A stretch of 5,858 bases of DNA from Chloroflexi bacterium RBG_16_64_43 (GTDB lineage: Bacteria; Chloroflexota; Anaerolineae; Anaerolineales; RBG-16-64-43): positions 1 to 5,858 of the forward strand of contig MGOA01000132.1 in assembly GCA_001796965.1 (NCBI GenBank), read 5' to 3'. This document shows positions 1-5,858 of this stretch, piece by piece. Under the pieces are notes generated by a model. It made no database searches, was not told where the DNA came from, and saw only the letters and a list, made by a program, of their open reading frames with translations. The position numbers and the translations under genes were made by a program. Each line of letters starts with the position of its first letter. The first letter of the stretch is position 1.

Positions 1-243
1 CTCGACCGGCGCGTCCCGACGGTCTCCTTCACCCTGCGCGGCCATGCTCCACGCGCCGTTGCAGAACACCTGGGCCGGGCGGAGATCTATGCCTGGGACG
101 GCAATTACTATGCGCTCGAGGTAACCCAGCGCCTGGGGCTGGAATCCAGCGGTGGGATGGTGCGCGTCGGCCCAGTGCACTACAACACGCGCGCCGAGAT
201 CGACCGCCTGGGGGAAGAGCTCGAGTCGTTGAGCCGCGAGTGA
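1..243 (+). CDS. Cysteine desulfurase-like class V aminotransferase, C-terminal part (5' end outside window)
   Basis: Frame 1 is open from the first base to TGA at 241-243 and gives the last 80 residues of a protein whose start lies upstream. The segment has the small C-terminal domain typical of PLP-dependent class V aminotransferases: the stretch YAWDGNYYALEV, then SSGGMVRVGPVHYNT, then a closing helix (EIDRLGEELESLS). This pattern fits best the cysteine desulfurase-like subgroup known as the VC1184 / TIGR01976 family, where the motif WDGxYYA followed by GGxVRxGxxHYNT is usual. Members resemble NifS/SufS-type enzymes, but their substrate is mostly unproven. The PLP-binding lysine and any catalytic cysteine are upstream of the window, so activity cannot be judged here. 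The gene ends directly before a GC-rich hairpin and is probably not cotranscribed with the kinase operon that follows. The family call is from memory of the motifs; the fold class is firmer than the subgroup. Confidence 0.85.
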   Translation, partial: LDRRVPTVSFTLRGHAPRAVAEHLGRAEIYAWDGNYYALEVTQRLGLESSGGMVRVGPVHYNTRAEIDRLGEELESLSRE

Positions 244-244
244 A

Positions 245-261
245 TCCGCCCCCGGGGCGGA
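245..261 (+). terminator. GC hairpin after desulfurase-like gene, possible terminator
   Basis: One base after the TGA stop there is a near-perfect palindrome, TCCGCCCC-C-GGGGCGGA. It folds as a 7-bp stem (245-251 with 255-261) and a 3-base loop. No T-tract follows, so it is not a classical intrinsic terminator; it could end transcription weakly or protect the 3' end of the message. The stem is seen directly and the role is inferred from its position. Confidence 0.45.
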
Positions 262-276
262 ACCTGCGCGCCTGCG

Positions 277-296
277 GAGAATGACGTAGAATTCTC
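277..296 (+). promoter_or_regulatory. Inverted repeat overlapping a -10-like hexamer upstream of the kinase operon
   Basis: The gap before the kinase gene holds a perfect 6-bp inverted repeat, GAGAAT (277-282) and ATTCTC (291-296), separated by 8 bases. A -10-like hexamer TAGAAT (287-292, five of six matches to TATAAT) lies across the spacer and the right arm. The -35 region at the proper distance (around 264-269, CTGCGC) is poor, as expected for an activated or regulated promoter. A start near 299 would give a leader of about 70 bases. The half-site spacing of 14 bp centre to centre is compatible with a dimeric regulator. The repeat is seen; promoter and operator roles are inferred. Confidence 0.35.
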
Positions 297-368
297 GACA
301 GTCCGCATGACCTTGATCGCCGGAGAGGGGGTCGGTGGAAGACCGCCGGCCCGTCGGCCAAGTGCCAG

Positions 369-2141
369 ATGAGCGCGACCCGCCACCCTACTGCTGAACA
401 TCCCCCATTGCTCTTCGTGGGCCCGGCTGCGGCCCTCTCCCCGAAGGCCTCGCGCCTTCTCGAGCTGAGCGGTCATACGCTGCGCCTGCTCCCGCCAGCG
501 CGCTTTCGCCAGCGGCTTAGCCCGCGCGCTGGCAGCAAAGGCGCCGCCCTCCCACGCCAGAATGCGGGAGGTCCGCCGGACATCTCGTTGTATGCGCCGC
601 CGCCGATTTCGCGCGAGCATATACAGGCTGCGCTTAATGACCAGCGCCGCCGGCTTGGGTCGGAACTCCGTCGCGCGATCGAGGCTGGGGCGGGCGTTCG
701 TCTTGCGGCGGTCGTGTTGAGCGAGGCCGAGGGCGCGGCGCACCAGGTGCTGGCCGCGCGCGGCCCTGCCGCCAAGGCCTTCCCCACCAGGGTGACCGAG
801 GCGGAGCTGCCTGTGCTCGTGGCCGCCGAAAGGCTGGAGGCCGGGCTGATCCTGGCCGACCTGGAGCGCGACGCCCCAAGTCCGTTGGCCTCGGCCATCG
901 GCGCGCGGGCATTGTTGCTCTTCCCGCTCGACCTCACGCGCAGGCTGGGCTACCTGCTCATCGCCTGCGACAAACCCGGGCTTCCGGAAGCCGCCTATCT
1001 CGGAGCCTTCGTTCAACTGGCTGTCTCCCTGCGAGCCATCACCGAAGGGGCCGCGCTGAGGATCCAGTTGGCGGCCACCCAGGCCCGTTACCGCAGCTTG
1101 CTCGAGACAATCCCATTCCTGATGGTGCTGCTGGCCGACGACGGGCGAGTGCTCGAAGTCAACCGCCACATGAATGCCGAACTCGAGCGCCAGGGCCTCG
1201 ACCCGGCCAAGATGCTTGGGCGCAATGCGCTCTCCGACCCCAACGTGCCCGAGAGTGTGCGCACGCTCCTGCGTGATTCACTCGAGCGGCGCACGCCGCT
1301 CTCGGCAGAAAAGGTCGACCTGGCCTTGCCGCTCGGGCAGGAGACGCTGCGCATCCACAGCGTCCCGCTGCCCGACCTGGCGCGCGCCAACTGGGGCCTG
1401 ATGGTCATCGCCGAGGTGACCACGCGCTATTCGCTGATCACCGCCGAGGCCGAACGCACCGAACGCCTGGCCGCCATCGGCCGGGTGGCCGCTTCGCTCG
1501 CCCACGAGATCAACAACCCGCTGCAGTCGCTGCGCGCCCATCTCGAGCTCATCCGCCGCTACCGCTTGAGCCCGATGGAACGCGAGCAGTCGCTGCGCAT
1601 CCTGGAAGGCGAAGTGGAACGGCTGGATGAAATCACCCGCCGCATCCTGGGCTTTGCCCGCCCCACGCCCGAAGTGCTGCAGCCGGTGTCGATCCTGGGG
1701 GTGATCGAACAGACGCTGGCCCTCAGCCGCAACTACCTGCAGAACCAGAATGTGGAGTTCGTCGTTTCGGCGCCCAAGATGCTGCCCCCGTGCATGGCTT
1801 CGCCCGGGCAGCTGATCCAGGTCTTCCTCAACATCATTCTCAATGCGGCGCACGCGATGGAGGGCGAGGGCATGCTCGAGATCCGCGTGAGAGCACGCGG
1901 GGAGATGGTGGAGTTGACTTTTACCAACAGCGGGCCGCCCATCCCGGCCGAATCGCTGCCGCACCTGTTTGAGCCCTTCTTCACCACCCGTGCCGAAGGC
2001 ACCGGCCTCGGCCTGAGCGTCTCCCACACCATCCTGCAGCGACATCACGGTACAATCCGAGCTGCCAACCTGCCGCAGGGACGCGGGGTGGTGTTCACTA
2101 TCAACCTACCGTTGATCCACGAGAACCCGCCCGCCGAGTGA
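369..2141 (+). CDS. Soluble sensor histidine kinase, GAF-like + PAS + HisKA + HATPase
   Basis: Cytosolic sensor kinase of 590 residues that autophosphorylates on histidine and should pass the phosphate to the regulator encoded 4 bases downstream. Residues 1-70 start with a short beta-strand-like stretch (LLFVGP) and are otherwise unassigned. Residues ~85-230 look like a GAF domain, and ~236-350 are a PAS domain (RYRSLLETIPF, DDGRVLEVN). HisKA follows with H379 in HEINNPLQSL, in the NtrB-like style. The ATPase domain shows the N box (N488, N492 in FLNIILNAAHAM), a G1 box NSGPPIP (520-526), the F box FEPFFTT (534-540) and the G2 box GTGLGLS (544-550). There is no hydrophobic segment long enough for a membrane span, so the signal is intracellular. 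In G1 the usual aspartate is replaced by N520 and the second glycine by P524; the other boxes are intact. ATG 369 is the only standard start in its frame after the upstream stop at 282-284; its ribosome-binding site is weak. Domain assignment is firm for PAS, HisKA and HATPase and weaker for GAF. The signal is unknown. Confidence 0.95.
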   Translation: MSATRHPTAEHPPLLFVGPAAALSPKASRLLELSGHTLRLLPPARFRQRLSPRAGSKGAALPRQNAGGPPDISLYAPPPISREHIQAALNDQRRRLGSELRRAIEAGAGVRLAAVVLSEAEGAAHQVLAARGPAAKAFPTRVTEAELPVLVAAERLEAGLILADLERDAPSPLASAIGARALLLFPLDLTRRLGYLLIACDKPGLPEAAYLGAFVQLAVSLRAITEGAALRIQLAATQARYRSLLETIPFLMVLLADDGRVLEVNRHMNAELERQGLDPAKMLGRNALSDPNVPESVRTLLRDSLERRTPLSAEKVDLALPLGQETLRIHSVPLPDLARANWGLMVIAEVTTRYSLITAEAERTERLAAIGRVAASLAHEINNPLQSLRAHLELIRRYRLSPMEREQSLRILEGEVERLDEITRRILGFARPTPEVLQPVSILGVIEQTLALSRNYLQNQNVEFVVSAPKMLPPCMASPGQLIQVFLNIILNAAHAMEGEGMLEIRVRARGEMVELTFTNSGPPIPAESLPHLFEPFFTTRAEGTGLGLSVSHTILQRHHGTIRAANLPQGRGVVFTINLPLIHENPPAE

Positions 2142-2145
2142 GCCC

Positions 2146-2997
2146 ATGGAACAATCTATCTCTGCTCCCTTGCTTCCCGAAGCCCGCATCCTCTTGGTCG
2201 ATGATGAGCCGCACGTTCTTCTGGCTCTGGGTCGAGGCCTGCGTTTGAAAGGATACAACTACGTCGACGAGGCCCGCTCCGGACAGGAGGCGCTCGACAA
2301 GCTGACCCGCCTGCCCTACGACCTGATGATGCTCGACATCCGCATGCCGGGCATGGACGGCCTGGAAGTCCTGCAGAAGGCGCAGGCCTTGCGCCCGAAT
2401 CTGCTCGTGGTCATTCTCACCGGCCACGCGGCGCTCGACAGCGCTGTGGCAGCCCTCAAATCAGGCATGGTCGTGGACTATCTGCTCAAGCCGGCCTCGC
2501 TCGAGCAGGTCGACAGCGCCATCCACAAAGCGCTGCGCAAGCGCGTGGCGGAGATCCAGCAGCGCCATTCGCTCGAAGCGGCCATTGCGGCGCTGGAGCA
2601 GTTGAAATCCGACAGCCCCGTCCCGCAGTCCAAACCCGCCGCGCTGCCGGCCGAACGCTTCCAGTACGCCGGGCCATTCTCCCTCGATCGCGAGAAGCGT
2701 ACGCTGACCCTCAACGACGACATGCAGACCCGCTCGATCACGCTCACCCAGAGCGAGGAGAGCATCCTGGCGCTGCTCATGGCCCATCCGGGGGACGTGC
2801 TCTCGTCGCGGCGCATTGCGCGCGAGGCGATGAACTATGACCTGAGCGAGAGCGAGGCCAAGACTATCGTCCACCCGCACATCGTGCGCCTGCGGCGCAA
2901 GCTTGAGAAGGACCCCAAGCGGCCGGCCTTCATTCGCACCGTGCGCGGGCGCGGGTACTTGCTGGCGCTCCCCCCGCCCACTCCATCTGGGGGGTAG
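2146..2997 (+). CDS. Response regulator, receiver + OmpR/PhoB-type winged-helix DNA-binding domain
   Basis: A transcription factor of 283 residues, partner of the kinase just upstream. The receiver domain (~13-130) has the acidic pocket D19/D20, phospho-acceptor D64 in MMLDIRMPGMDG, T92 in LTGH and K115 in DYLLKP, so all key residues are present. A helical, probably coiled-coil linker (~130-155) and a proline-rich stretch (158-170) follow. The C-terminal domain (~175-275) is an OmpR/PhoB-type winged helix: FSLDREKRTLTL, TLTQSEESILALL, the recognition-helix region around KTIVHPHIVRLRRKLE, and the terminal wing IRTVRGRGYLL. The receiver itself reads more like the NtrC type (TGHAALDSAVAALKSG), and between G107 and D111 it appears to carry one residue more than usual. 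At about 283 residues it is longer than typical OmpR members (230-240) because of the linker and a short N-terminal extension. ATG 2146 is 4 bases after the kinase stop with only a weak GAG upstream, so translation is probably coupled. DNA target unknown. Confidence 0.96.
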   Translation: MEQSISAPLLPEARILLVDDEPHVLLALGRGLRLKGYNYVDEARSGQEALDKLTRLPYDLMMLDIRMPGMDGLEVLQKAQALRPNLLVVILTGHAALDSAVAALKSGMVVDYLLKPASLEQVDSAIHKALRKRVAEIQQRHSLEAAIAALEQLKSDSPVPQSKPAALPAERFQYAGPFSLDREKRTLTLNDDMQTRSITLTQSEESILALLMAHPGDVLSSRRIAREAMNYDLSESEAKTIVHPHIVRLRRKLEKDPKRPAFIRTVRGRGYLLALPPPTPSGG

Positions 2998-3021
2998 CTG
3001 GTTGCCTCCGCATGAACCAAG

Positions 3022-3048
3022 CGGGGCCGTCCCTGAGGGACGGCCCCG
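3022..3048. terminator. Bidirectional hairpin terminator between convergent genes
   Basis: A perfect 12-bp stem, CGGGGCCGTCCC (3022-3033) and its complement (3037-3048), closes on a 3-base TGA loop. It lies 24 bases after the stop of the response regulator and about 50 bases beyond the stop of the convergent MFS gene, which suits a shared terminator. The T-runs are poor on both sides (GTTACATTAT on the right; GCTTGGTT read on the minus strand on the left). The stem is seen; termination in both directions is inferred. Confidence 0.75.
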
Positions 3049-3097
3049 TTACATTATGACAATGGCCCGGCCGGTCAATTCTCCGCGTGCGGCCGCG

Positions 3098-4393
3098 TTA
3101 CTCGAGCGCCCGCAGCTTCGGCGCGCGAAACCACAAACCCAGGGCGAAGAGCAGAAGCAGAATGCCGCTCACCAGCACCGTGAGCGGCTCGCCCACCAAA
3201 GAGGCGGCCGAGCCAGCCAGCAGCGAGCCAACCGGCACCAGCCCAAAGAAGCTCAGGGTGTATATGCTGAGCACCCGTCCGCGCAAGTCGTCAGGCACAG
3301 CGGACTGGATGAGCGTATTGAGCATGTTGAAGAGCGCCATGAAGGCCCAGCCCGCGCCCACCAACACCAAGAGTGCCACCGGCGTCGAGCGCACAAAAGA
3401 GAAGAGGATCAGCAGCACCGGCAAGGCCAGCGTGCCAGCAGTGAGCAGCCGGCCCTTCCAGCGGAAGCGGCCGAGCGTGGCGATTGTTAGCGCCGCTACC
3501 AGCGAGCCGAGCCCCCGTGCCGACTGCATCCAACCGTTGGTGACCGAGTTGCCACCCAGAATGCTCACCGCCCATGCGGGCATGAGGGTGACGAAACCCA
3601 GACCGAACAGACTGACGACGGCGGCCACGCCGATGAGCGTGCGCACAGTCGGCTCGCGGCGCACGTAGCCCAGCCCGCGCCGCAGTTCAGCCAGCGCGCC
3701 GGCGCCACGCGGGCGCGCGGGCTGCGGTGCCAGGTGCATGCGGGCCAGTGCGGCGATGACCGCCAGGAACGACACGGCGTTGATCATGAAGCACCAGGCC
3801 GGGCCGATGGCGGCGTAGGTGATGCCGGCCACGGCCGGTCCGACCACGGTCGCCAAGTTGAACACGGTCGAATTGAGGGCGATCGCGTTGGAGAGATCCT
3901 CGCGATCGACCATCTCCAGGACAAACGACTGGCGCGCCGGTGCATCAAACGCATTGGCCACGCCCAGCAGAAAGGCCAGCACGACGATGTGCCATGGCTT
4001 TACCAAGCCGGTAAACGCAAGCAGCGCGAGGATGAGGGCCAGAACCATCATCGCGGTCTGGGTGAGGATGAGCAGCGTTCGGCGCGGCATGCGGTCGGAG
4101 ACCACCCCGCCGTACAGGGTAAAGAGCCACGAGGGCACGCCGGCCGCAAAGGCAACCAGCCCCAGGTAGGCCGGGGAGTGAGTCAATTCGTAAACCAGGA
4201 AACCCTGCGCGGTGGATTGCATCCAGGTGCCCACCAGCGAGGCCAACTGCCCGGCGAACCACAGCCGGTAGTTGGGGTAGCGCATGGAGGCGAAAGTCTG
4301 GGTCAGGCTGAAGCGTAGCGGGCTGTGCGCGCGGTGTTCCGGCGCACCCTCGGCAGGCGACTCACGGGGGGTCACTTGTTCTCGATAATCCAT
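3098..4393 (-). CDS. MFS transporter, EntS / MFS_3-like exporter
   Basis: Inner-membrane secondary transporter of 431 residues. The first conserved block, MRYPNYRLWFAGQLASLVG (residues 37-55), then WMQSTAQGFLVYELTHSP and the loop-2 motif A variant GGVVSDRMPRR (95-105), are typical of the MFS_3 / enterobactin-exporter-like branch of the major facilitator superfamily. Another mark is the stretch ANAFDAPARQSFVLEMV (146-162) followed by NAIALNS. About 12 hydrophobic segments can be counted, in two halves around a polar loop at ~222-245. Members export small molecules such as siderophores or drugs by proton antiport; the substrate here cannot be read from sequence. ATG 4393 is preferred: a GGAG (4408-4405 on the minus strand) lies 11 bases upstream. 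An in-frame TTG at 4417 would add 8 residues but has no ribosome-binding site. It converges with the two-component operon and shares its terminator, and it diverges from the beta-helix gene. Family call is strong; function beyond export is unknown. Confidence 0.94.
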   Translation of the reverse strand: MDYREQVTPRESPAEGAPEHRAHSPLRFSLTQTFASMRYPNYRLWFAGQLASLVGTWMQSTAQGFLVYELTHSPAYLGLVAFAAGVPSWLFTLYGGVVSDRMPRRTLLILTQTAMMVLALILALLAFTGLVKPWHIVVLAFLLGVANAFDAPARQSFVLEMVDREDLSNAIALNSTVFNLATVVGPAVAGITYAAIGPAWCFMINAVSFLAVIAALARMHLAPQPARPRGAGALAELRRGLGYVRREPTVRTLIGVAAVVSLFGLGFVTLMPAWAVSILGGNSVTNGWMQSARGLGSLVAALTIATLGRFRWKGRLLTAGTLALPVLLILFSFVRSTPVALLVLVGAGWAFMALFNMLNTLIQSAVPDDLRGRVLSIYTLSFFGLVPVGSLLAGSAASLVGEPLTVLVSGILLLLFALGLWFRAPKLRALE

Positions 4394-4561
4394 TCCGGAG
4401 TGAGCTCCGAGCGCCAAGTCTACCGCGAAGCTGGCAATCGAGCGGACCCTCCGCCGGCTCCTTCTACCACGGGCAACGACTCAGGATGACAGACTGCCTA
4501 CGGCCACCGCTTCCTCCGGCGTGTGCTGTCCGGGTTGGTCCCTCTTGCCTCGGTGGCTGAT

Positions 4562-4589
4562 TTGCCAAGGGTGGCGTTATGAATATGAT
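4562..4589 (+). promoter_or_regulatory. Sigma70-like promoter for the beta-helix protein gene
   Basis: TTGCCA (4562-4567, five of six matches to TTGACA) and TATGAT (4584-4589, five of six to TATAAT) are separated by 16 bases. Transcription from about 4596 would give a leader of about 90 bases before the ATG at 4685. In the rest of the divergent gap (4394-4684) I see no RNA gene and no convincing promoter for the minus-strand MFS gene, only short imperfect hairpins (for example CCTGG/CCAGG at 4647-4663). The matches are seen; use is inferred. Confidence 0.5.
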
Positions 4590-4671
4590 ACAGCCCAGCA
4601 CAGAGCACTCCCAAGTTTTGTTGCGGCGAGCAAGTTACCCAACTCGCCTGGCCCTTGCCCAGGACATCCCC

Positions 4672-4677
4672 AAGGAG
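4672..4677 (+). promoter_or_regulatory. Strong Shine-Dalgarno deciding the beta-helix gene start
   Basis: AAGGAG lies 7 bases before ATG 4685. The open frame extends upstream to a TTG at 4655, but that codon lacks such a site and would put 10 polar, charged residues ahead of a well-formed signal peptide. The ATG at 4685 is therefore the start. Confidence 0.8.
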
Positions 4678-4684
4678 ACTTGCG

Positions 4685-5830
4685 ATGCGCACCCGACGCC
4701 TCATCGCCCTTTCACTTCTTTTGGCGCTCGCCCTGCTCACGTCCCTTCCGCTCCCACAAGCTCACGCCTGGACGACGTGGTATGTCGACGACACCGGCAC
4801 GAACTCACCCGCCTGCGGAACGGCCATTGACCCGTGTCGCACTATCCAGTATGCAATCAACAAGGCCGCCGCCCTTGACACGATCAGTATCCAGCCCGGC
4901 ACGTACTCCGGCGTGACCAACGGAGAGGCCTTCCCGATCACTGTCGACAAGGGGATGACTATCTATGGCGATAGCAGAGACACAACGATGATCGATGCCG
5001 ACAACGCGGCCGTCGACGTATTCAGTGTGCACGGCGTTTTCGAATTCAACTTGTACCGGGTCTCGCTAGGGGGCGGAAACCAAGGGGTGTACATCAACGC
5101 CACCGATGCCTTGTCCATTACTGGCCTGCTGGACGACCTCCGCGTCACCGGAAACCAGATCGGCATTTACGCATACCGCTTCTACGGGACGATCGAAGAC
5201 AGCGATATCTCTGGCAACGATCACGTCGGCATCTTCCACTCCATCTCCACACCGACAATCCGCCGTAACGTTCTGGGCTGGAACGGGACTCTGGGCATTC
5301 CCAGCGACGGAGCTATCTACAACTACGATTCCAGTCCAGACATCATCAACAACGTGATCGGATGGAACAACGGCAATGGAGTGTATAACGATGAATCCAA
5401 TCCCACGATCACCAACAACACCATTGCCCTGAACCTGTTGGGCAGTGGGGTCGGCAACTTCGACAACAGCAACCCGACGGTGACCAACAACGTCATCGCG
5501 ATGAACGGGGTCTACGGGATTCATGCCGATGCCACCAGCGATCCGGTCGCCAGCTACAACGACGTGTGGGGCAATGCTTGGGGGGACTACTGGGATACGC
5601 CCGCGGGTACAGGCTCGATTTCGGCCAATCCTATGTTTGTGTCACTCTTGGACGCCCATCTGCTGTGCAGCTCGCCCGCGATCGACGCTGGCAACAACGC
5701 CGCCCCCGCCGTCCCCTCGGTCGACTACGACGGGAATCCCCGCCCGGTCGGCGGGACGGTCGATATGGGCGCCTACGAATGGCAGAGTGCGCTGCGCTGC
5801 GCTGCCTTTCTGCCGGCGGTCCTGCGCTAG
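4685..5830 (+). CDS. Secreted right-handed beta-helix protein (choice-of-anchor Q-like)
   Basis: Exported protein of 381 residues. Residues 1-28 are a Sec signal peptide: RTRR, a leucine/alanine core (8-21) and an AHA cleavage site before W29. The mature protein begins with WYVDDTGTN (32-40) and a segment ending DTISIQPGTY (65-74), usual at the start of parallel beta-helix proteins of the DUF1565 / pectate-lyase-like kind. Asn-rich coils follow, with repeated P-x-[IV]-x-x-N-x-[IV]-x-x-N units, at prolines 190, 218, 240, 264 and a degenerate one at 287 (spacing 22-28 residues, one helix turn each). A closing block (329-366: SSPAIDAGN, DYDGNPRP, VDMGAYEW) matches the so-called choice-of-anchor Q region. 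The last residues are CAAFLPAVLR. Cysteine pairs 44/51 and 328/372 could form disulfides. There is no LPXTG or PEP-CTERM signal and no C-terminal membrane helix. Such proteins are often polysaccharide-binding or polysaccharide-cleaving, but no catalytic residues can be assigned, so it may be purely structural or adhesive. It stands alone behind its own promoter. Confidence 0.9.
   Translation: MRTRRLIALSLLLALALLTSLPLPQAHAWTTWYVDDTGTNSPACGTAIDPCRTIQYAINKAAALDTISIQPGTYSGVTNGEAFPITVDKGMTIYGDSRDTTMIDADNAAVDVFSVHGVFEFNLYRVSLGGGNQGVYINATDALSITGLLDDLRVTGNQIGIYAYRFYGTIEDSDISGNDHVGIFHSISTPTIRRNVLGWNGTLGIPSDGAIYNYDSSPDIINNVIGWNNGNGVYNDESNPTITNNTIALNLLGSGVGNFDNSNPTVTNNVIAMNGVYGIHADATSDPVASYNDVWGNAWGDYWDTPAGTGSISANPMFVSLLDAHLLCSSPAIDAGNNAAPAVPSVDYDGNPRPVGGTVDMGAYEWQSALRCAAFLPAVLR
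5788..5802 (+). repeat. Three tandem copies of TGCGC inside the 3' end of the beta-helix gene
   Basis: TGCGC is repeated three times without interruption (5788-5792, 5793-5797, 5798-5802), followed by TGCC. It encodes part of SALRCAA, immediately before the terminal FLPAVLR. The unit length is not a multiple of three, so gain or loss of a copy would change the reading frame of the tail. The copy number is low and chance origin in GC-rich coding DNA is quite possible. Confidence 0.6.
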
Positions 5831-5858
5831 CAACCATGGGCTGGACGTAAGGCGTGCC

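Noticed and set aside
180..1169. Long open frame of 329 codons on the minus strand opposite the kinase gene
   Set aside because: It is antisense to a gene with clear domains, has the composition of a GC-rich shadow frame (many Gly, Arg, Gln, His) and shows no recognisable motif.
1278..2048. Minus-strand open frame of 256 codons opposite the kinase catalytic domains
   Set aside because: Shadow of the HisKA/HATPase coding sequence; no motif and no ribosome-binding site that stands out.
2903..3490. Plus-strand open frame running through the end of the regulator gene and the hairpin into the MFS gene
   Set aside because: It overlaps two real genes in the wrong frame and crosses the terminator; its content is low-complexity Gln, Arg and Ala.
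3734..4318. Plus-strand open frame opposite the MFS gene
   Set aside because: Rich in His, Gln, Gly and Arg, the mirror of hydrophobic codons on the other strand; the MFS protein is unmistakable.
4394..4417. TTG start at 4417 for the MFS gene
   Set aside because: No ribosome-binding site; ATG 4393 has a GGAG upstream and the family's conserved region starts well inside.
4478..4492. ACTCAGGATGACAGA, resembling a scattered intergenic repeat seen in several environmental genomes
   Set aside because: Only one short copy is present and no hairpin partner is seen nearby, so a repeat family cannot be supported from this window.
4626..4663. Short stems GCGAG/CTCGC and CCTGG/CCAGG in the beta-helix leader, considered as a riboswitch or thermosensor
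   Set aside because: The stems are only 5 bp, do not cover the Shine-Dalgarno and match no riboswitch core I know.
4655..4684. Upstream TTG start of the beta-helix gene
   Set aside because: ATG 4685 has a strong Shine-Dalgarno at the right distance and starts a textbook signal peptide.

Overview
The window is GC-rich, densely coded bacterial chromosome with four complete genes and the tail of a fifth. The best guess for the source is a member of the Chloroflexota (Anaerolineae-like). This is an inference from three things: the style of the cytosolic GAF-PAS kinase paired with an OmpR-type regulator, the EntS-like MFS exporter, and above all the secreted beta-helix protein that ends in the short tail FLPAVLR, which resembles tails I associate with secreted proteins of that phylum. 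No rRNA or marker gene is present to confirm it.

Layout, left to right. Bases 1-243 (+) are the C-terminal 80 residues of a class V aminotransferase / cysteine desulfurase-like protein, closed by a GC hairpin directly after its stop codon. A 125-base gap with an inverted repeat overlapping a -10-like hexamer leads into a two-gene operon on the + strand: a soluble sensor histidine kinase (369-2141) and, 4 bases later, a winged-helix response regulator (2146-2997). A perfect 12-bp hairpin at 3022-3048 separates this operon from a convergent gene on the minus strand, an MFS-type exporter (3098-4393). A divergent intergenic region of about 290 bases holds a good sigma70-like promoter reading to the right. 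It drives a secreted right-handed beta-helix protein (4685-5830) with a clear signal peptide and a clear Shine-Dalgarno sequence.

The kinase and regulator form a complete phosphorelay: phospho-acceptor histidine, ATPase boxes, receiver aspartate and DNA-binding domain are all present. The kinase has no membrane segment, so it should sense something inside the cell. The operon's target is not visible; self-regulation through the upstream inverted repeat is possible, and the MFS and beta-helix genes are neighbours on separate transcripts. I see no mobile element, CRISPR array, tRNA or rRNA, and nothing that amounts to a clearly new system. The points most worth checking are the C-terminal FLPAVLR tail, the pentanucleotide repeat just before it, the altered ATP-binding box of the kinase and the operator-like repeat upstream of the kinase.
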